In this document: positions 18,825-27,750 of the stretch, piece by piece | Numbering within the stretch: position 1 is the first letter of the stretch | Layout of the letters: each line of letters begins with the position of its first letter | NCBI GenBank assembly: GCA_903904605.1 | Contig: CAIVDC010000008.1 | Span: 1-64,000, forward strand | Direction of reading: 5' to 3' | Length of the DNA: 64,000 bases | Origin: an uncultured Sterolibacterium sp. | GTDB taxonomy: Bacteria; Pseudomonadota; Gammaproteobacteria; Burkholderiales; Rhodocyclaceae | Notes under the pieces: model-generated | What the model was told of the DNA's origin: nothing | Databases searched by the model: none | What the model saw: the letters and a program-made list of their open reading frames with translations, nothing else | Position numbers and translations under genes: made by a program

Positions 18825-19037
18825 TGCTGTCCTGTTAAACGACAGGGTAAATCGCGGAAAGTCATCTGCGACCAGCCATTCGGCTCACCGGCTTTTAGCC
18901 CTCCAGGACTATCCCGGGCATATGCGGTGGGTTCAATTCAAAGATCCTGAGGTTCTGTTGCGCCAGTGGTCTCGTTCATGCAACGCTCTGCGACAGTAGC
19001 CATCTACCCTGCGAGCATTATTCAACTTTTCTTCAAG

Positions 19038-20126
19038 CTACTTGGCCACTTTAGACCAAAACCAACGTGCCGGGCGACAGCGGTAAAAGAGATATTGATA
19101 GGATGCGGTAACGGCTTCTCTCGCGCTTATAAACTGTCGCGCGAAGAGCGAAGATTCGGATTCAATAAAGCCTCGCCAAATTGGCCGAATTAAATATGGA
19201 TACCGTAAAGACCGCCATAGTAATTTGGCCGTCAGTCGAGAGGCATTTCGCGGCTTTTCCCTGAAGAAATCGAGTGCCACTCGATACAGTTGAGATTTGC
19301 TGAACTCTTTTGCGCCGACTAGCTGTCGGTAAGCCAAACCTTGACGAGAAAAGTGCATTATTAAATCCGGCAACCCAAACACGTAAACCTTGCATCTTGT
19401 CAAGGTCGCCCCCCACGTCTGAGCGCCATTATAAATGGTGATGGTCGGGGCGCCGATATAATAGGATGGTTTATGAAATGACGTGCAAACGATCATATAG
19501 GTATGGGGGTACGTTGTAGCGGCGTCTACATAGTTTTCCTTGATGTAGGTGTCACCCCAAAATTCCTTCCAGATACCGCGCTTGACAATATGTGCGTAAG
19601 ATTGAGTGCACACCGCACTACTGCCCTTGATCAGTTCATGCCAATGCTCTATCAATCTATCGTTGAACTCTTCGTTAGCGGGATAGGCAAACTCCTTGGC
19701 ATAGCCGCCGACCGCAGACTTCGGCCAATGTTGCGGAAATTCGGCACAGCGAAAGTTCGCATAAAAAAGATCCAGATGCCGGTTATTTGCCAAAACGCCT
19801 AGAACTCTTGCCAGCGCGCCGGGGTAGATCAGGCAATGCTGATTCCATGCCCAGATATATTCGCCCGTGGCGTGCTTCGTGGCGGCGCCGATTTCATTAT
19901 TGTTACCTCCCAAATTAAATTTGTTTCGAATGTACCGGAATGGGCCGTACTTTCGGGCTGCCTCCACGACCTCAGGCGTGTTATCCGGTGAAACATCGTC
20001 GATGACCAAAACTTCAACCTGGCTGCCCACATCACGGGCTTGGGGCAACAATGCCTCCAGGGTGACCTGCAAGAACCGGGCGCCGTTGTAGGTTGGTATA
20101 CAAATAGACAAAAGAGGAGGAATCAT
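19038..20126 (-). CDS. Glycosyltransferase family 2
   Basis: A 362-residue GT2 read from ATG 20126; the frame is open to 20162, but the extra 12 residues belong to the remnant that ends over this start. LLSICIPTYNGARFLQ opens the protein, VLVIDDVSPDNT and NKFNLGGNNNEI follow, and the acceptor region is rich in Tyr and Trp. It lacks an obvious DXD in the usual place (WAWNQHC sits there), which could mean a different metal ligand. AT-rich context suggests acquisition by transfer. Confidence 0.82.
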   Translation of the reverse strand: MIPPLLSICIPTYNGARFLQVTLEALLPQARDVGSQVEVLVIDDVSPDNTPEVVEAARKYGPFRYIRNKFNLGGNNNEIGAATKHATGEYIWAWNQHCLIYPGALARVLGVLANNRHLDLFYANFRCAEFPQHWPKSAVGGYAKEFAYPANEEFNDRLIEHWHELIKGSSAVCTQSYAHIVKRGIWKEFWGDTYIKENYVDAATTYPHTYMIVCTSFHKPSYYIGAPTITIYNGAQTWGATLTRCKVYVFGLPDLIMHFSRQGLAYRQLVGAKEFSKSQLYRVALDFFREKPRNASRLTAKLLWRSLRYPYLIRPIWRGFIESESSLFARQFISAREAVTASYQYLFYRCRPARWFWSKVAK

Positions 20127-20318
20127 TTGTTTGGTCAATATTTTCTTCAATCCAGGGGGCATATTCGTCGGTTCTAGGCACGATCAGCTTCAGCTTGTTA
20201 TTCTTCACAAAATTATCCACTTCTGGCTTTACTCCAAATCCAAACTCGCTGCCTTCAATTCTGCCATCCGGATAATCATGCCCACCGATAAACCCACCTG
20301 GCTGACCTCACTGAGTCA
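20032..20318 (-). pseudogene. Remnant of a class I methyltransferase (Methyltransf_24-like)
   Basis: Minus-strand translation from about 20318 gives GGFIGGHDYPDG, then GFGVKPEVDNF and LIVPRTDEYAPWIEE. This is the last strand and C-terminus of Methyltransf_24-type enzymes (normally KPGG.IGGHDY...GV..AV..F). An in-frame TGA lies just before it and no start or SAM-binding part survives; upstream to 20456 the frames are broken by stops. The fragment runs into the start of the GT2 gene. Identified only by motif resemblance. Confidence 0.5.
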
Positions 20319-20456
20319 GATGTCACCGACAAGCCGGGGGACTTACCTCTATGAGTCAATGGCCGCCTTTGTAGCCTTTTTATAATCGCCTCTTTCACCG
20401 CATCTCCAGATATAGCCACTGCGAGCGCTCTCGGCCTATCGTTTTAATTATCTGCT

Positions 20457-21713
20457 CTATATTTCCGCCGACCAGAACGGTGTCAGCAAAACATGGGCCC
20501 CGCTGGCCGAGGCGGTATGTACATTTAGGCTTACCAGGGCATCATGGCGGCAAAGCACCTTCTCATAGTCTTCATCGTTTATAACAGCACTGACTGAATA
20601 TTTGCCACCGGATAAATTTACATTTTCAAGTGTTGTTTGAATTCGAACCTCGCCATTTTCAGTCGTCGTAAAGTCGAAGCCAGACAAATTGCGGTCCATA
20701 ACATCCATAACCGGCGTTAACTCCATATTCCAAATTACAAACTGTAATTTTGCCTTTCTAATCGGTTGCTCCAACCTGATCACGATACTGATATCTATGT
20801 CATCCCCATACTGAACTTGGAGAATCTCCCCTGAATGGGCCACCTGATCGCCGGATCGCAATTCAACATACTGCACCTGCGCCTCTCCGGAGCCGGTGAC
20901 GCCCTGCCTTTCGTTTTTGAAATGCGAGTAATATCGGTCGATGCCGGTTCCGATATCCCTGCCCTGATAGTCGCTGACCCCTTTGTGCAACAGCATGACT
21001 TCGTTACAAACTCGGTAGATTTGAGGCATAGAGTGCGATACAAAGATTACCGCGCTGCTTTTCATGATCTCTGCCATCTTGTTCAAGCATTTGAACCTGA
21101 AGCCGACATCGCCCACTGCCAGTACTTCATCCACCAGCAGAATATCGGGTTCAAGCTGGGCCGACACCGCAAACCCGAGTTTGACGCGCATGCCTGAGCT
21201 GTAATTCTGCACGGGCATGTCCAAAAACTCTTCAAGTTCAGAAAAGTCGACAATTGCGTCGAACTTTGCGTCGATTTCGCGCTGCGAGAAACCGAGTAAC
21301 GCCGCCTGGTTATAGATGTTCTCTCGCCCCGACAGGATAGGATTGAAGCCGGCACTTAGCTCGATCAGCGCCCCAACCCGCCCACGCAGGGTGATGCGGC
21401 CGGCATCGGGTCGGTTCAGGCCGTTCAGGATTTTGAGCAGGGTACTCTTGCCGGCGCCGTTGTGGCCGATCAGGCCCAGGCATTCGCCGCGGCGCACCTC
21501 GAACGAAAGATCTCGGAGAGCCCAGAACTCGTCCGTTCGCAGCGAGGGCAGGGCAAAGCTTGAAGAATCGCCGTCATGGCGGGCATTATCCGGATTGGCC
21601 CAGGGGATCAGCGACTGCGTGACGCCTTTGGCGCCATACCAGAGGGAGCGTTTTAAGGACCTGCAGAATTTTTTGGAAACGTGTTCTGCGCGGATGAGGA
21701 CGTCGTCATCCAT
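20457..21713 (-). CDS. wzt: O-antigen/polysaccharide ABC exporter, ATP-binding subunit (Wzt-like)
   Basis: A 418-residue ATPase. Walker A GHNGAGKST, signature NYSSGMRVKLGFA, Walker B DILLVDEVLAVGD and the H-loop FVSHS are all intact in the first 240 residues. The last 150 residues form a separate beta-rich domain like the Wzt C-terminal carbohydrate-binding module, which in studied O-antigen systems recognises the terminated chain. ATG 21713 (codon 5 of the longest frame) gives the best N-terminus. Works with the permease encoded just upstream to move undecaprenyl-linked glycan across the inner membrane. Confidence 0.92.
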   Translation of the reverse strand: MDDDVLIRAEHVSKKFCRSLKRSLWYGAKGVTQSLIPWANPDNARHDGDSSSFALPSLRTDEFWALRDLSFEVRRGECLGLIGHNGAGKSTLLKILNGLNRPDAGRITLRGRVGALIELSAGFNPILSGRENIYNQAALLGFSQREIDAKFDAIVDFSELEEFLDMPVQNYSSGMRVKLGFAVSAQLEPDILLVDEVLAVGDVGFRFKCLNKMAEIMKSSAVIFVSHSMPQIYRVCNEVMLLHKGVSDYQGRDIGTGIDRYYSHFKNERQGVTGSGEAQVQYVELRSGDQVAHSGEILQVQYGDDIDISIVIRLEQPIRKAKLQFVIWNMELTPVMDVMDRNLSGFDFTTTENGEVRIQTTLENVNLSGGKYSVSAVINDEDYEKVLCRHDALVSLNVHTASASGAHVLLTPFWSAEI

Positions 21714-21791
21714 GGATTGCCACACTTGGCTTGCAAGGACGGAGTTGGGGGGTGCAATGACGAGTCAGGACATTTGTCATTTGTTTCTGCA

Positions 21792-22688
21792 TCAGGAGTT
21801 CATGCGCTCTATGACATGGGGCATAGCCACTTTAAAGGCCAGCGTCGCAAAACCGAGGATTAGGAGGCTGGCTACGCAGACCAGCATCATTTCTGGCACT
21901 AGCGGCGCTTCGCCGCCGGTCAGCCAAGCGCGGCTGGTGACGAGGGGGGCGGTCACGGGATTCCAGAGCATCAGGGTTCGGGTCAGGCCGCTAGGGGGCA
22001 GCGGGTAGACGACGGGAGTCACAAAGAAGCCGAAGCGAAGCGCGAACTGGATCCCGCGTCCGACATCACCGTACAGGGCACCGATGGGGGCGAAGAGGAG
22101 GCCCAGCGCGCTGCCCAGCAGCATGGCGGTGAGGAAGCCCACCGGAAATAGCAGCATCTGCGGTGTGAATCTGCCCCCGTAGAACAGGATCACGGGGAGC
22201 AGCAACAGGACGGGGGGCAGGCTGTCTAGCAGCGACTTTCCGAAAGCCGCAAGAATAAGGGCCTCGTGGGGAAAATTGACCTTTGATAGCGCTCCGCCAG
22301 CCCCCCCCATAATCCCCTGCATCGCCATCACCGAGCTGTTGAAAGCCGTCCACAGCACCGTGCCGGTCATGACGAACAGGGGATACGGAACTTTGCCGGT
22401 GTTGATGCTGACCAGGTTCTGCTTGTTCAAGAAGACCCAGACCAGCACCGTGGCCACGGGCGGCAGCAGTAGCCATAGGTAGCCAAGCAGGCTTTGCCGA
22501 TACTGGGCACTGGTGTCGCGCACCAGCATGCGCCAAGCCAGGTTTCGACTTTTGGCAAAGTTGCTGACGATCGAAGTGACCGCCTCACCAAAAGCCTGGG
22601 CGCCGGAGTGCGGGGTGATGATGCGCACCGGCAGCTCGTCAAGAGGCTTGGGTGCGGGAGGCACGATATCAGTGCTTGCTTGCATCAT
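21792..22688 (-). CDS. wzm: O-antigen/polysaccharide ABC exporter, permease subunit (Wzm-like)
   Basis: A 298-residue ABC-2 type membrane protein with about six hydrophobic segments between residues 60 and 295. RDTSAQYRQSLLGYLWLLLPP near residue 60 is the typical N-terminal interface helix of Wzm/KpsM permeases. Pairs with the Wzt-like ATPase 67 bases downstream. No Wzx flippase or Wzy polymerase occurs in the window, which supports ABC-dependent export. A GT4 gene ends next to its start. Confidence 0.9.
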   Translation of the reverse strand: MMQASTDIVPPAPKPLDELPVRIITPHSGAQAFGEAVTSIVSNFAKSRNLAWRMLVRDTSAQYRQSLLGYLWLLLPPVATVLVWVFLNKQNLVSINTGKVPYPLFVMTGTVLWTAFNSSVMAMQGIMGGAGGALSKVNFPHEALILAAFGKSLLDSLPPVLLLLPVILFYGGRFTPQMLLFPVGFLTAMLLGSALGLLFAPIGALYGDVGRGIQFALRFGFFVTPVVYPLPPSGLTRTLMLWNPVTAPLVTSRAWLTGGEAPLVPEMMLVCVASLLILGFATLAFKVAMPHVIERMNS

Positions 22689-23783
22689 CTATCCGGTCAC
22701 CATTTGCCCTACTATTTGTTGGGTGCGTTGGGCAAATGCCCCGGCAGAAAATGTTTCCAGGCCCTGCGGTCGACCTTTTTCAGCAGATCGCAGGCGACGT
22801 TCTATCGTCTCGATCAATTCAACCGGGTTGCCGGGGTCTACCAGTTCACCGAGTTTGCCATTGAGCAGTGCTTCGCGGGTGCCGTCCACGCGGCTGCCGA
22901 TGACCGGGATGCCGCAGGCCAGCGCTTCGAGAATCACGATGCCGAAGCCTTCGCCGCGACTGGGCATCACATAAAGGTCTGCCAACCGGTAATGGTCGAC
23001 TTTTTCCGGTTCGGCAATTCGTCCGGAAAAGACTACTGCGGTGCTTATCCCCAATGCCTGTGCCTTGGCTTGGAGGCGCTGTCGGTCCGGGCCGTCGCCA
23101 ACAATCAGGTAGACAAGATCGGGGCGGGTATTGAGGAGTTGCGGCAGCACTTCCAGTACTTCGTCAAAGCCCTTGTACCGGTCGCGCCCGGCCAGGCGGC
23201 CAAAGGTCATGAGCACTTGTTTGCCATGCAGGACGTAGCGGTCCATGAGGGTCTGCGATTTTGGCCCTGGCGTGAAACGCTGCAGGTCGACGCAGTTGGC
23301 CAGGATCGAAGTGCGGCCGTGCTTGAGCGGCGCCCATTGCAGAAAGCGTTGCCGGGTAAGGTCGCTGACGCTTATCAAGAGGTCGACGCGCCGCGCGAGG
23401 TAACGCAACCCCATGCGGTCGCTTGCCTGCTGGACGTCGATGCCATGCACGACCAGGGCCAGCGGGCTGCGGCAGCGCATCTGTGCCAGTCGGGCGAAGG
23501 GGAGCAGGTTGATGTGGCCACAGATGACCAGGTCGAAGGACTCGGCGAGCAGCATCAAGAGCAGGGTCTTCAGGTAGGCGGCTTTGCTGCCGGTTGCGTG
23601 ATCGTCTTGGGTGAGTTTGGCTGGCAATTGTTCGTCTTGTTCTGCCAGGCGGGCTAGTACCTGGACGGATGCCACTTCTGGCATGGCTGCGACGGCGGTA
23701 AGGAAGCCCCGGTTGAAGGTGGCAATGCCGCCGTGCCCGCCGAAGGCGTCGCTGACGACGGCGAGGACCCGTTTCGGGGTCAT
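22689..23783 (-). CDS. Glycosyltransferase family 4
   Basis: A 364-residue GT-B enzyme. RVLAVVSDAFGGHGGIATF is the N-terminal glycine loop, ILANCVDLQRFTPG the hinge, and SRGEGFGIVILEALACGIPVI the donor-binding motif. The start at 23783 directly abuts a REP-like repeat that reads into the frame upstream (open to 23885), so the natural 5' end may have been altered and no clean Shine-Dalgarno is visible. Lies at the promoter-proximal end of the exporter genes. Confidence 0.82.
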   Translation of the reverse strand: MTPKRVLAVVSDAFGGHGGIATFNRGFLTAVAAMPEVASVQVLARLAEQDEQLPAKLTQDDHATGSKAAYLKTLLLMLLAESFDLVICGHINLLPFARLAQMRCRSPLALVVHGIDVQQASDRMGLRYLARRVDLLISVSDLTRQRFLQWAPLKHGRTSILANCVDLQRFTPGPKSQTLMDRYVLHGKQVLMTFGRLAGRDRYKGFDEVLEVLPQLLNTRPDLVYLIVGDGPDRQRLQAKAQALGISTAVVFSGRIAEPEKVDHYRLADLYVMPSRGEGFGIVILEALACGIPVIGSRVDGTREALLNGKLGELVDPGNPVELIETIERRLRSAEKGRPQGLETFSAGAFAQRTQQIVGQMVTG

Positions 23784-24169
23784 GGATTGCCGCGCTTCGC
23801 TGGCAATGACGCAGCACCATGCCATGACGACCAGGCCCAGGCGGTCTGGATGATTTGCTCTATCTGGGTAAATTGAGGCTGCCATCCGAGCTGCTGCCGT
23901 GCTTGGTTGGCGTCTGCCACCAATGAAGGCGGGTCGCCCGGGCGGCGTGCACCCATCTTGGCCTCCAACAGCGTCAAGGTGCGAGCCACATTGTTGCGGT
24001 AGTACTTGAGGGGCTCGGTGACCGATTCGACAACATAGGCATAAGCATAGGCAGCAAAGTGTATGACGGCGCAGGCGGGTATGCCGATGACCATATCGCC
24101 CCGCTTCAGCAAACGCAGGATGAGTGCCGAGCCGATGAAGCCTGAGGAACAGGTGACCAGAATCATCAT
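23780..24169 (-). pseudogene. galE: UDP-glucose 4-epimerase remnant with two in-frame deletions
   Basis: The frame (open to 24211; ATG at 24169 precedes the conserved strand) joins three separated parts of GalE. ILVTCSSGFIGS is the degraded NAD loop (normally TGGxGxIGS). AVIHFAAYAYAYVVESVTEPLKYY comes from about residue 80. GARRPGDPPSLVADANQARQQLGWQP comes from about residue 285. The middle of the enzyme, including the YxxxK catalytic residues, is missing although the frame stays open. The end (after IIQTAWAW) runs into a REP-like repeat. Certainly non-functional as an epimerase. Confidence 0.85.
23784..23810. repeat. REP-like palindromic repeat
   Basis: An imperfect palindrome of the form GGATTGCCGC...GCTGGCAATGAC sits directly upstream of the GT4 start codon and inside the galE remnant's 3' end. 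It resembles dispersed 'GGATTGCCRCG...TCGCRATGACG' repeats that also occur here at 24384-24457 and 56578-56682. Confidence 0.6.
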
Positions 24170-24246
24170 GGGTTTTGCGTTGTTCACGCTACCGCCATGC
24201 CCGTGCGCCAAGTCACACAGCAGCGTAGCAACGTTTCAGCCCTCCC

Positions 24247-24320
24247 GCTCATTCCCGCGAAGCGGGAAGCCAGGGTAACTTTCGACAGCACTGGGTCCCC
24301 GATTGCGCGGGGACGGCTAA
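24247..24320. repeat. Dispersed repeat with two hairpins
   Basis: ATTCCCGCGAAGCGGGAAGC forms a 7-bp stem with a 3-base loop, and GGTCCCCGATTGCGCGGGGAC about 45 bases on forms another. The layout (…CCAGG…CTGGGTCCCC…) is that of a widely dispersed proteobacterial repeat pair. With the next repeat it fills most of the gene-free 24212-24506. Confidence 0.55.
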
Positions 24321-24383
24321 CTAGGGGAAGAATGGAGTCTGTCCGTTATTTTCCTACAAACATTCCATGAACCCGCAAAGACT

Positions 24384-24457
24384 GGATTGCCACGTCGCTG
24401 CGCTCCACGCAAGAACAGCCCTTTTTGACATCGCGAGCCCCTAAGGCGTGGCGATCC
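24384..24457. repeat. Inverted pair of REP-like elements
   Basis: GGATTGCCACG at 24384 and, in inverted orientation, CGTGGCGATCC ending at 24457 are two copies of the same REP family placed head to head, with GC-rich inner parts. They sit downstream of the regulator gene on the minus strand and could act as a transcription stop or mRNA 3' end. Confidence 0.5.
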
Positions 24458-24506
24458 GGGTTTGCTTTTCCTGGAGAAACAGGGTCTGACCGCAATTTCT
24501 GCGCAA

Positions 24507-24839
24507 TCACGTTGCCACCTTCTTCTTGACTTCGTCTTGCAGCTCTTCGATCTCGCCACGGATGGCTTCGTATTCGCCCAGCTTTCGCTGCAGGAAGGCC
24601 ACGGTGATGCGCGCCTTTTCCTCTATGCCGTCGGGCGTCAGAAGGTAGGCATAGACGCGCTTGTCGGCGCTTCTCCGGAAGTTCTCCAGCTTGACGTATC
24701 CCTTTTCCACCAGCGCCTTGATGCAGTAGTTAACTTTGCCCAGGCTGACACCCATGGCCCGTGCAAGTTCGCGCTGGTTCATGTTCGGATCGGCTTCGAT
24801 GAGCTTGAGCAGCCGGTAGTGATTAGTATCGGTGGTCAT
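24507..24839 (-). CDS. EPS-associated MarR-family transcriptional regulator
   Basis: A 110-residue winged-helix protein. NQRELARAMGVSLGKVNYCIKAL (about 21-43) is the helix-turn-helix; the C-terminus is a coiled coil (FLQRKLGEYEAIRGEIEELQDEV) for dimerisation. This matches the EPS-associated MarR group found with exopolysaccharide clusters. It is transcribed toward the polysaccharide operon and lies between galE debris and the UDP-xylose synthase gene. Target operators cannot be identified here. Confidence 0.85.
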   Translation of the reverse strand: MTTDTNHYRLLKLIEADPNMNQRELARAMGVSLGKVNYCIKALVEKGYVKLENFRRSADKRVYAYLLTPDGIEEKARITVAFLQRKLGEYEAIRGEIEELQDEVKKKVAT

Positions 24840-24929
24840 GACTCTGGCGTTATCGTTCAGCGGTTGAACTGAATTTTACAGGTATGCTATTCGAAATAGC
24901 AAGAAGGAGATACGCTGCGGCGTAACAGC

Positions 24930-25964
24930 CTATTGAAAATCACGGCCATGTGGCGGTCGTCGCGGGGAAACATGGTCTGCCCGCCCATTTCCCTTATTTT
25001 GCGCTCTATTTCCCGTTGGCGCCGTTGAAGTGGGCGATGGCTCGGACCAGCCCGTCTTCCAGCGCAACGCGGGGGTCCAGTCGAGGACGCGCCTGGCCAG
25101 GTCGATGACGGGTTTGCGCTGGGTGGGGTCGTCTGACGGCAGCGGCTGAAAGACCAACTGGGATTTCGAGCCGGTGATGGCAATGATCTTCTGCGCGAGT
25201 TCCTTGATGGTGAATTCCCCTGGGTTGCCGAGGTTCACGGGACCGGTGAAATCATCCGGCGAGTTCATGAGCCGCACCAAGCCGTCTACCAAATCATCGA
25301 CGCAGCAGAAGGAACGCGTCTGATTGCCTTCGCCGTATATCGTGATGGGCTCGTCCCTCAATGCCTGCAGGATGAAGTTGGACACCACCCGGCCGTCGTT
25401 CGGATGCATGCGCGGACCGTAGGTGTTGAAGATGCGGGCCACCTTGATCTTGAGCTTGTACTGGCGGTGGTAATCGAAGAACAGGGTCTCGGCGCAGCGC
25501 TTGCCTTCGTCGTAGCAGGACCGGGTACCGATGGGATTGACGTTGCCCCAGTAGTCCTCTGTCTGTGGATGCACCTTGGGATCGCCATAGACTTCGCTGG
25601 TCGAGGCTTGAAGGATCTTGGCTTTTACGCGCTTTGCCAGGCCGAGCATATTGATCGCGCCGTGCACGCTGGTCTTGGTCGTCTGCACCGGATCGTGCTG
25701 GTAGTGGATCGGCGACGCCGGGCAGGCCAGGTTGTAGATCTCGTCAACTTCGACAAAGAGCGGGAAGGTGACGTCGTGGCGCATCAGTTCGAAATGGGCG
25801 CTGGGCAGCAGGTGGGCGATGTTGTCCTTGGTGCCGGTGAACAGGTTGTCCACGCACAGCACGTCGCAGCCATCGGCGAGCAGCCGCTCGCACAGGTGCG
25901 AACCGAGAAATCCGGCGCCGCCGGTGACGAGGACGCGCTTGCGGAGATTGTAGTTTCTCACCAT
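24930..25964 (-). CDS. uxs: UDP-glucuronate decarboxylase (UDP-xylose synthase), frameshifted near the 3' end
   Basis: SDR enzyme that converts UDP-glucuronate to UDP-xylose with bound [36 protein letters not shown] (catalytic YxxxK), [11 protein letters not shown] and the [14 protein letters not shown] region are all normal. After LDWTP (near residue 308) the product changes to an unrelated tail. Restoring one C to the run at 25071-25075 gives the expected [15 protein letters not shown] ending with a stop at 25008-25006. The catalytic core is complete, so activity is uncertain rather than excluded. Substrate would come from ugd at 29.3-30.6 kb. Confidence 0.88.
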   Translation of the reverse strand: MVRNYNLRKRVLVTGGAGFLGSHLCERLLADGCDVLCVDNLFTGTKDNIAHLLPSAHFELMRHDVTFPLFVEVDEIYNLACPASPIHYQHDPVQTTKTSVHGAINMLGLAKRVKAKILQASTSEVYGDPKVHPQTEDYWGNVNPIGTRSCYDEGKRCAETLFFDYHRQYKLKIKVARIFNTYGPRMHPNDGRVVSNFILQALRDEPITIYGEGNQTRSFCCVDDLVDGLVRLMNSPDDFTGPVNLGNPGEFTIKELAQKIIAITGSKSQLVFQPLPSDDPTQRKPVIDLARRVLDWTPALRWKTGWSEPSPTSTAPTGNRAQNKGNGRADHVSPRRPPHGRDFQ

Positions 25965-26021
25965 TTCTTTTTCCGGTTGGAAAACGTGGTTTCGAATTTC
26001 CGCAATTTTTCGGTTTGAAGA

Positions 26022-26528
26022 TCAGCCGGCGACCTGCAACTGGTGGTGGCTCAGGTTCACCCGGGTATCCTGACCCAGGAGCTGCATCAGCACGATGACT
26101 CTTTCCTGCGACACGCTCGAGATCAGCCCTTCCAGCCCGGCCAGCGGGCCGTCGACCACCAGGACTTTTTCGCCGTTGCGGAAAGGGCTGATCGCCTCCA
26201 GGCCGGCTTCGTTCTGGCGCGCCTCGAAATCCCGAATGCCGTTCAGCACCTCGTGCCGCAAGACGGCGGGGGACTCGCCGAAACGCACGATCGCCGTCAC
26301 CCCCAGGGTGGAGCGTACCGGCGCGATGGAGTGCTCCGGCGTTCCGGGCTGGATGAACAGGTAGCGCGGGAAGAGCGGTTCGAACTGCTCTTCCTGACAG
26401 CGAAGCCTGCGGCTGCGCTTCAATACTTTAATGCGCGGCAGATAGACGGCGTAGCCTTGGCGGGCGAGATTGTCGCAGGCGAGTTGCTCTTGCTGCGGCT
26501 TGGTATGCACGACGTACCAGTGAGTCAT
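26022..26528 (-). CDS. NusG-family transcription antiterminator (RfaH-like)
   Basis: A 168-residue NusG paralogue. WYVVHTKPQQEQLACDNL at the N-terminus is the NGN-domain RNA polymerase-binding face, and NGEKVLVVDGPLAGLEGLI is the C-terminal KOW motif. RfaH-type paralogues recruit to ops sites and keep long polysaccharide operons transcribed. Longest frame begins at 26597, but ATG 26528 gives the conserved N-terminus and avoids overlap with the transferase gene. I did not find a convincing ops element. Its placement in a very long EPS/O-antigen region fits an operon-specific antiterminator. Confidence 0.88.
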   Translation of the reverse strand: MTHWYVVHTKPQQEQLACDNLARQGYAVYLPRIKVLKRSRRLRCQEEQFEPLFPRYLFIQPGTPEHSIAPVRSTLGVTAIVRFGESPAVLRHEVLNGIRDFEARQNEAGLEAISPFRNGEKVLVVDGPLAGLEGLISSVSQERVIVLMQLLGQDTRVNLSHHQLQVAG

Positions 26529-26544
26529 TGTCACAATGACGATG

Positions 26545-27699
26545 CTACCGAGGCGCCGTTTGGCCGGCCGCATCACCCTCGATTGCCGCAATGGCACGTC
26601 GGGGTACGCTCTTTTGTCCTATCTTGAAGCGCACCAGCCGCCGGTAAAGCGTGACATAGACCAGGATGAAAAGGCCTGCGGCAGCCAGCAGCAGCGGCGT
26701 GCTGTCCCAGAACAGCACGGCCGGTATGACATTGGCCCCGCCGAGTATCATCAGCAAGGTCGAGGCGTCCGAGTTGCGGCGCATGCTGCGACCGCCGCCG
26801 ATTCCCCCGCTGGGCGAAATCCAGCGCGGCATGCGCTGGTACAGCAGGGTATGCAGGTGCAGGCGGTCGGCGGAAGACGAGGATCGGCCGCGCACTTGCC
26901 GCCGGTAAGCGGAAAAGAGCGTTTCCCACACCGGATAGGCCATCAGCATGAGCGGGAACCAGGCCGAGACCTGGTCATGACGGCTGACCAGCAGCGATGA
27001 GAGTATGGCAATGTATATGCCCAGGAAATAGGCACCGCCGTCGCCGTTGAAGATCTGGCCGCTGGGAAAGTTCCAGATGAAGAAACCGAGCAGCGCACCA
27101 ATCCCGAGCAGGGCCAGCAGCATGATTTCCCGGTCGCCGACATGCATGGCGACATAGCCCAGCGCGGCCAGGGCCATCAGGCAGATGCTGCCGGCCAGCC
27201 CGTTCAATCCGTCGATGACATTGACGGCATGGGCCACGCCGCCCAACGCCACCGTGGTGAGCAGCATGGCCGGCAGCGGATAGACGAACAGCAGGTCGAG
27301 CAGCGGGTTGTCGAGCCGGTTGAGGGTGGCGCCGAGGAGCCAGGCCCCGAGCGCCGCCGAGAGCAGCGCCGCGAGCAACCGGTCGCGCGGGCGCACCTTC
27401 TTGGTCAGGTCTTCGGTCAGACCCGCGGCGAAGACCACGGAGACGACGACCACCCAGGTCAAGGCGCGAAGCCAGGGAAGTTGGCCCACGGCCACCGCGA
27501 CCACCAGGGCCGCCAGCCAGCCGGCGAAGATGCCGACGCCGCCGACGCGCGGCACCTCGATCTTATGGATCTTGTGGCTGCCGTCGGCGAGGCGGTCGGC
27601 GGTGTAGTGGGCATGCCAGTGCGCCCAGCGGATGGTGAAAAAGCCGACCACCGCGGAAACGACGAATGCAACGACCGCCAAGCGCAACATGACCATCAC
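26545..27699 (-). CDS. wecA: Undecaprenyl-phosphate sugar-1-phosphate transferase (WecA/MraY family)
   Basis: A 384-residue polytopic membrane protein with about ten hydrophobic segments. HAVNVIDGLNGLAG near residue 165 and FNGDGGAYFLG near 225 are the conserved cytoplasmic loops with catalytic Asp residues of the WecA/MraY family. It would prime glycan synthesis by transferring a HexNAc-1-phosphate to undecaprenyl phosphate. The start region has GTG and ATG choices within four codons (27699-27688). Divergent from the O-antigen ligase, with about 50-160 bases between starts. Confidence 0.9.
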   Translation of the reverse strand: MMVMLRLAVVAFVVSAVVGFFTIRWAHWHAHYTADRLADGSHKIHKIEVPRVGGVGIFAGWLAALVVAVAVGQLPWLRALTWVVVVSVVFAAGLTEDLTKKVRPRDRLLAALLSAALGAWLLGATLNRLDNPLLDLLFVYPLPAMLLTTVALGGVAHAVNVIDGLNGLAGSICLMALAALGYVAMHVGDREIMLLALLGIGALLGFFIWNFPSGQIFNGDGGAYFLGIYIAILSSLLVSRHDQVSAWFPLMLMAYPVWETLFSAYRRQVRGRSSSSADRLHLHTLLYQRMPRWISPSGGIGGGRSMRRNSDASTLLMILGGANVIPAVLFWDSTPLLLAAAGLFILVYVTLYRRLVRFKIGQKSVPRRAIAAIEGDAAGQTAPR

Positions 27700-27750
27700 C
27701 GATACTCTTTAAGTTAGATGCAATTGTATAGATGATCATGGAATTTTGGT

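Noticed and set aside
24887-25183. 98-codon minus-strand frame at the end of uxs
   Set aside because: Not a gene; a shadow frame over the 3' end of uxs. The true missing C-terminus lies in the remaining frame and stops at 25006-25008.
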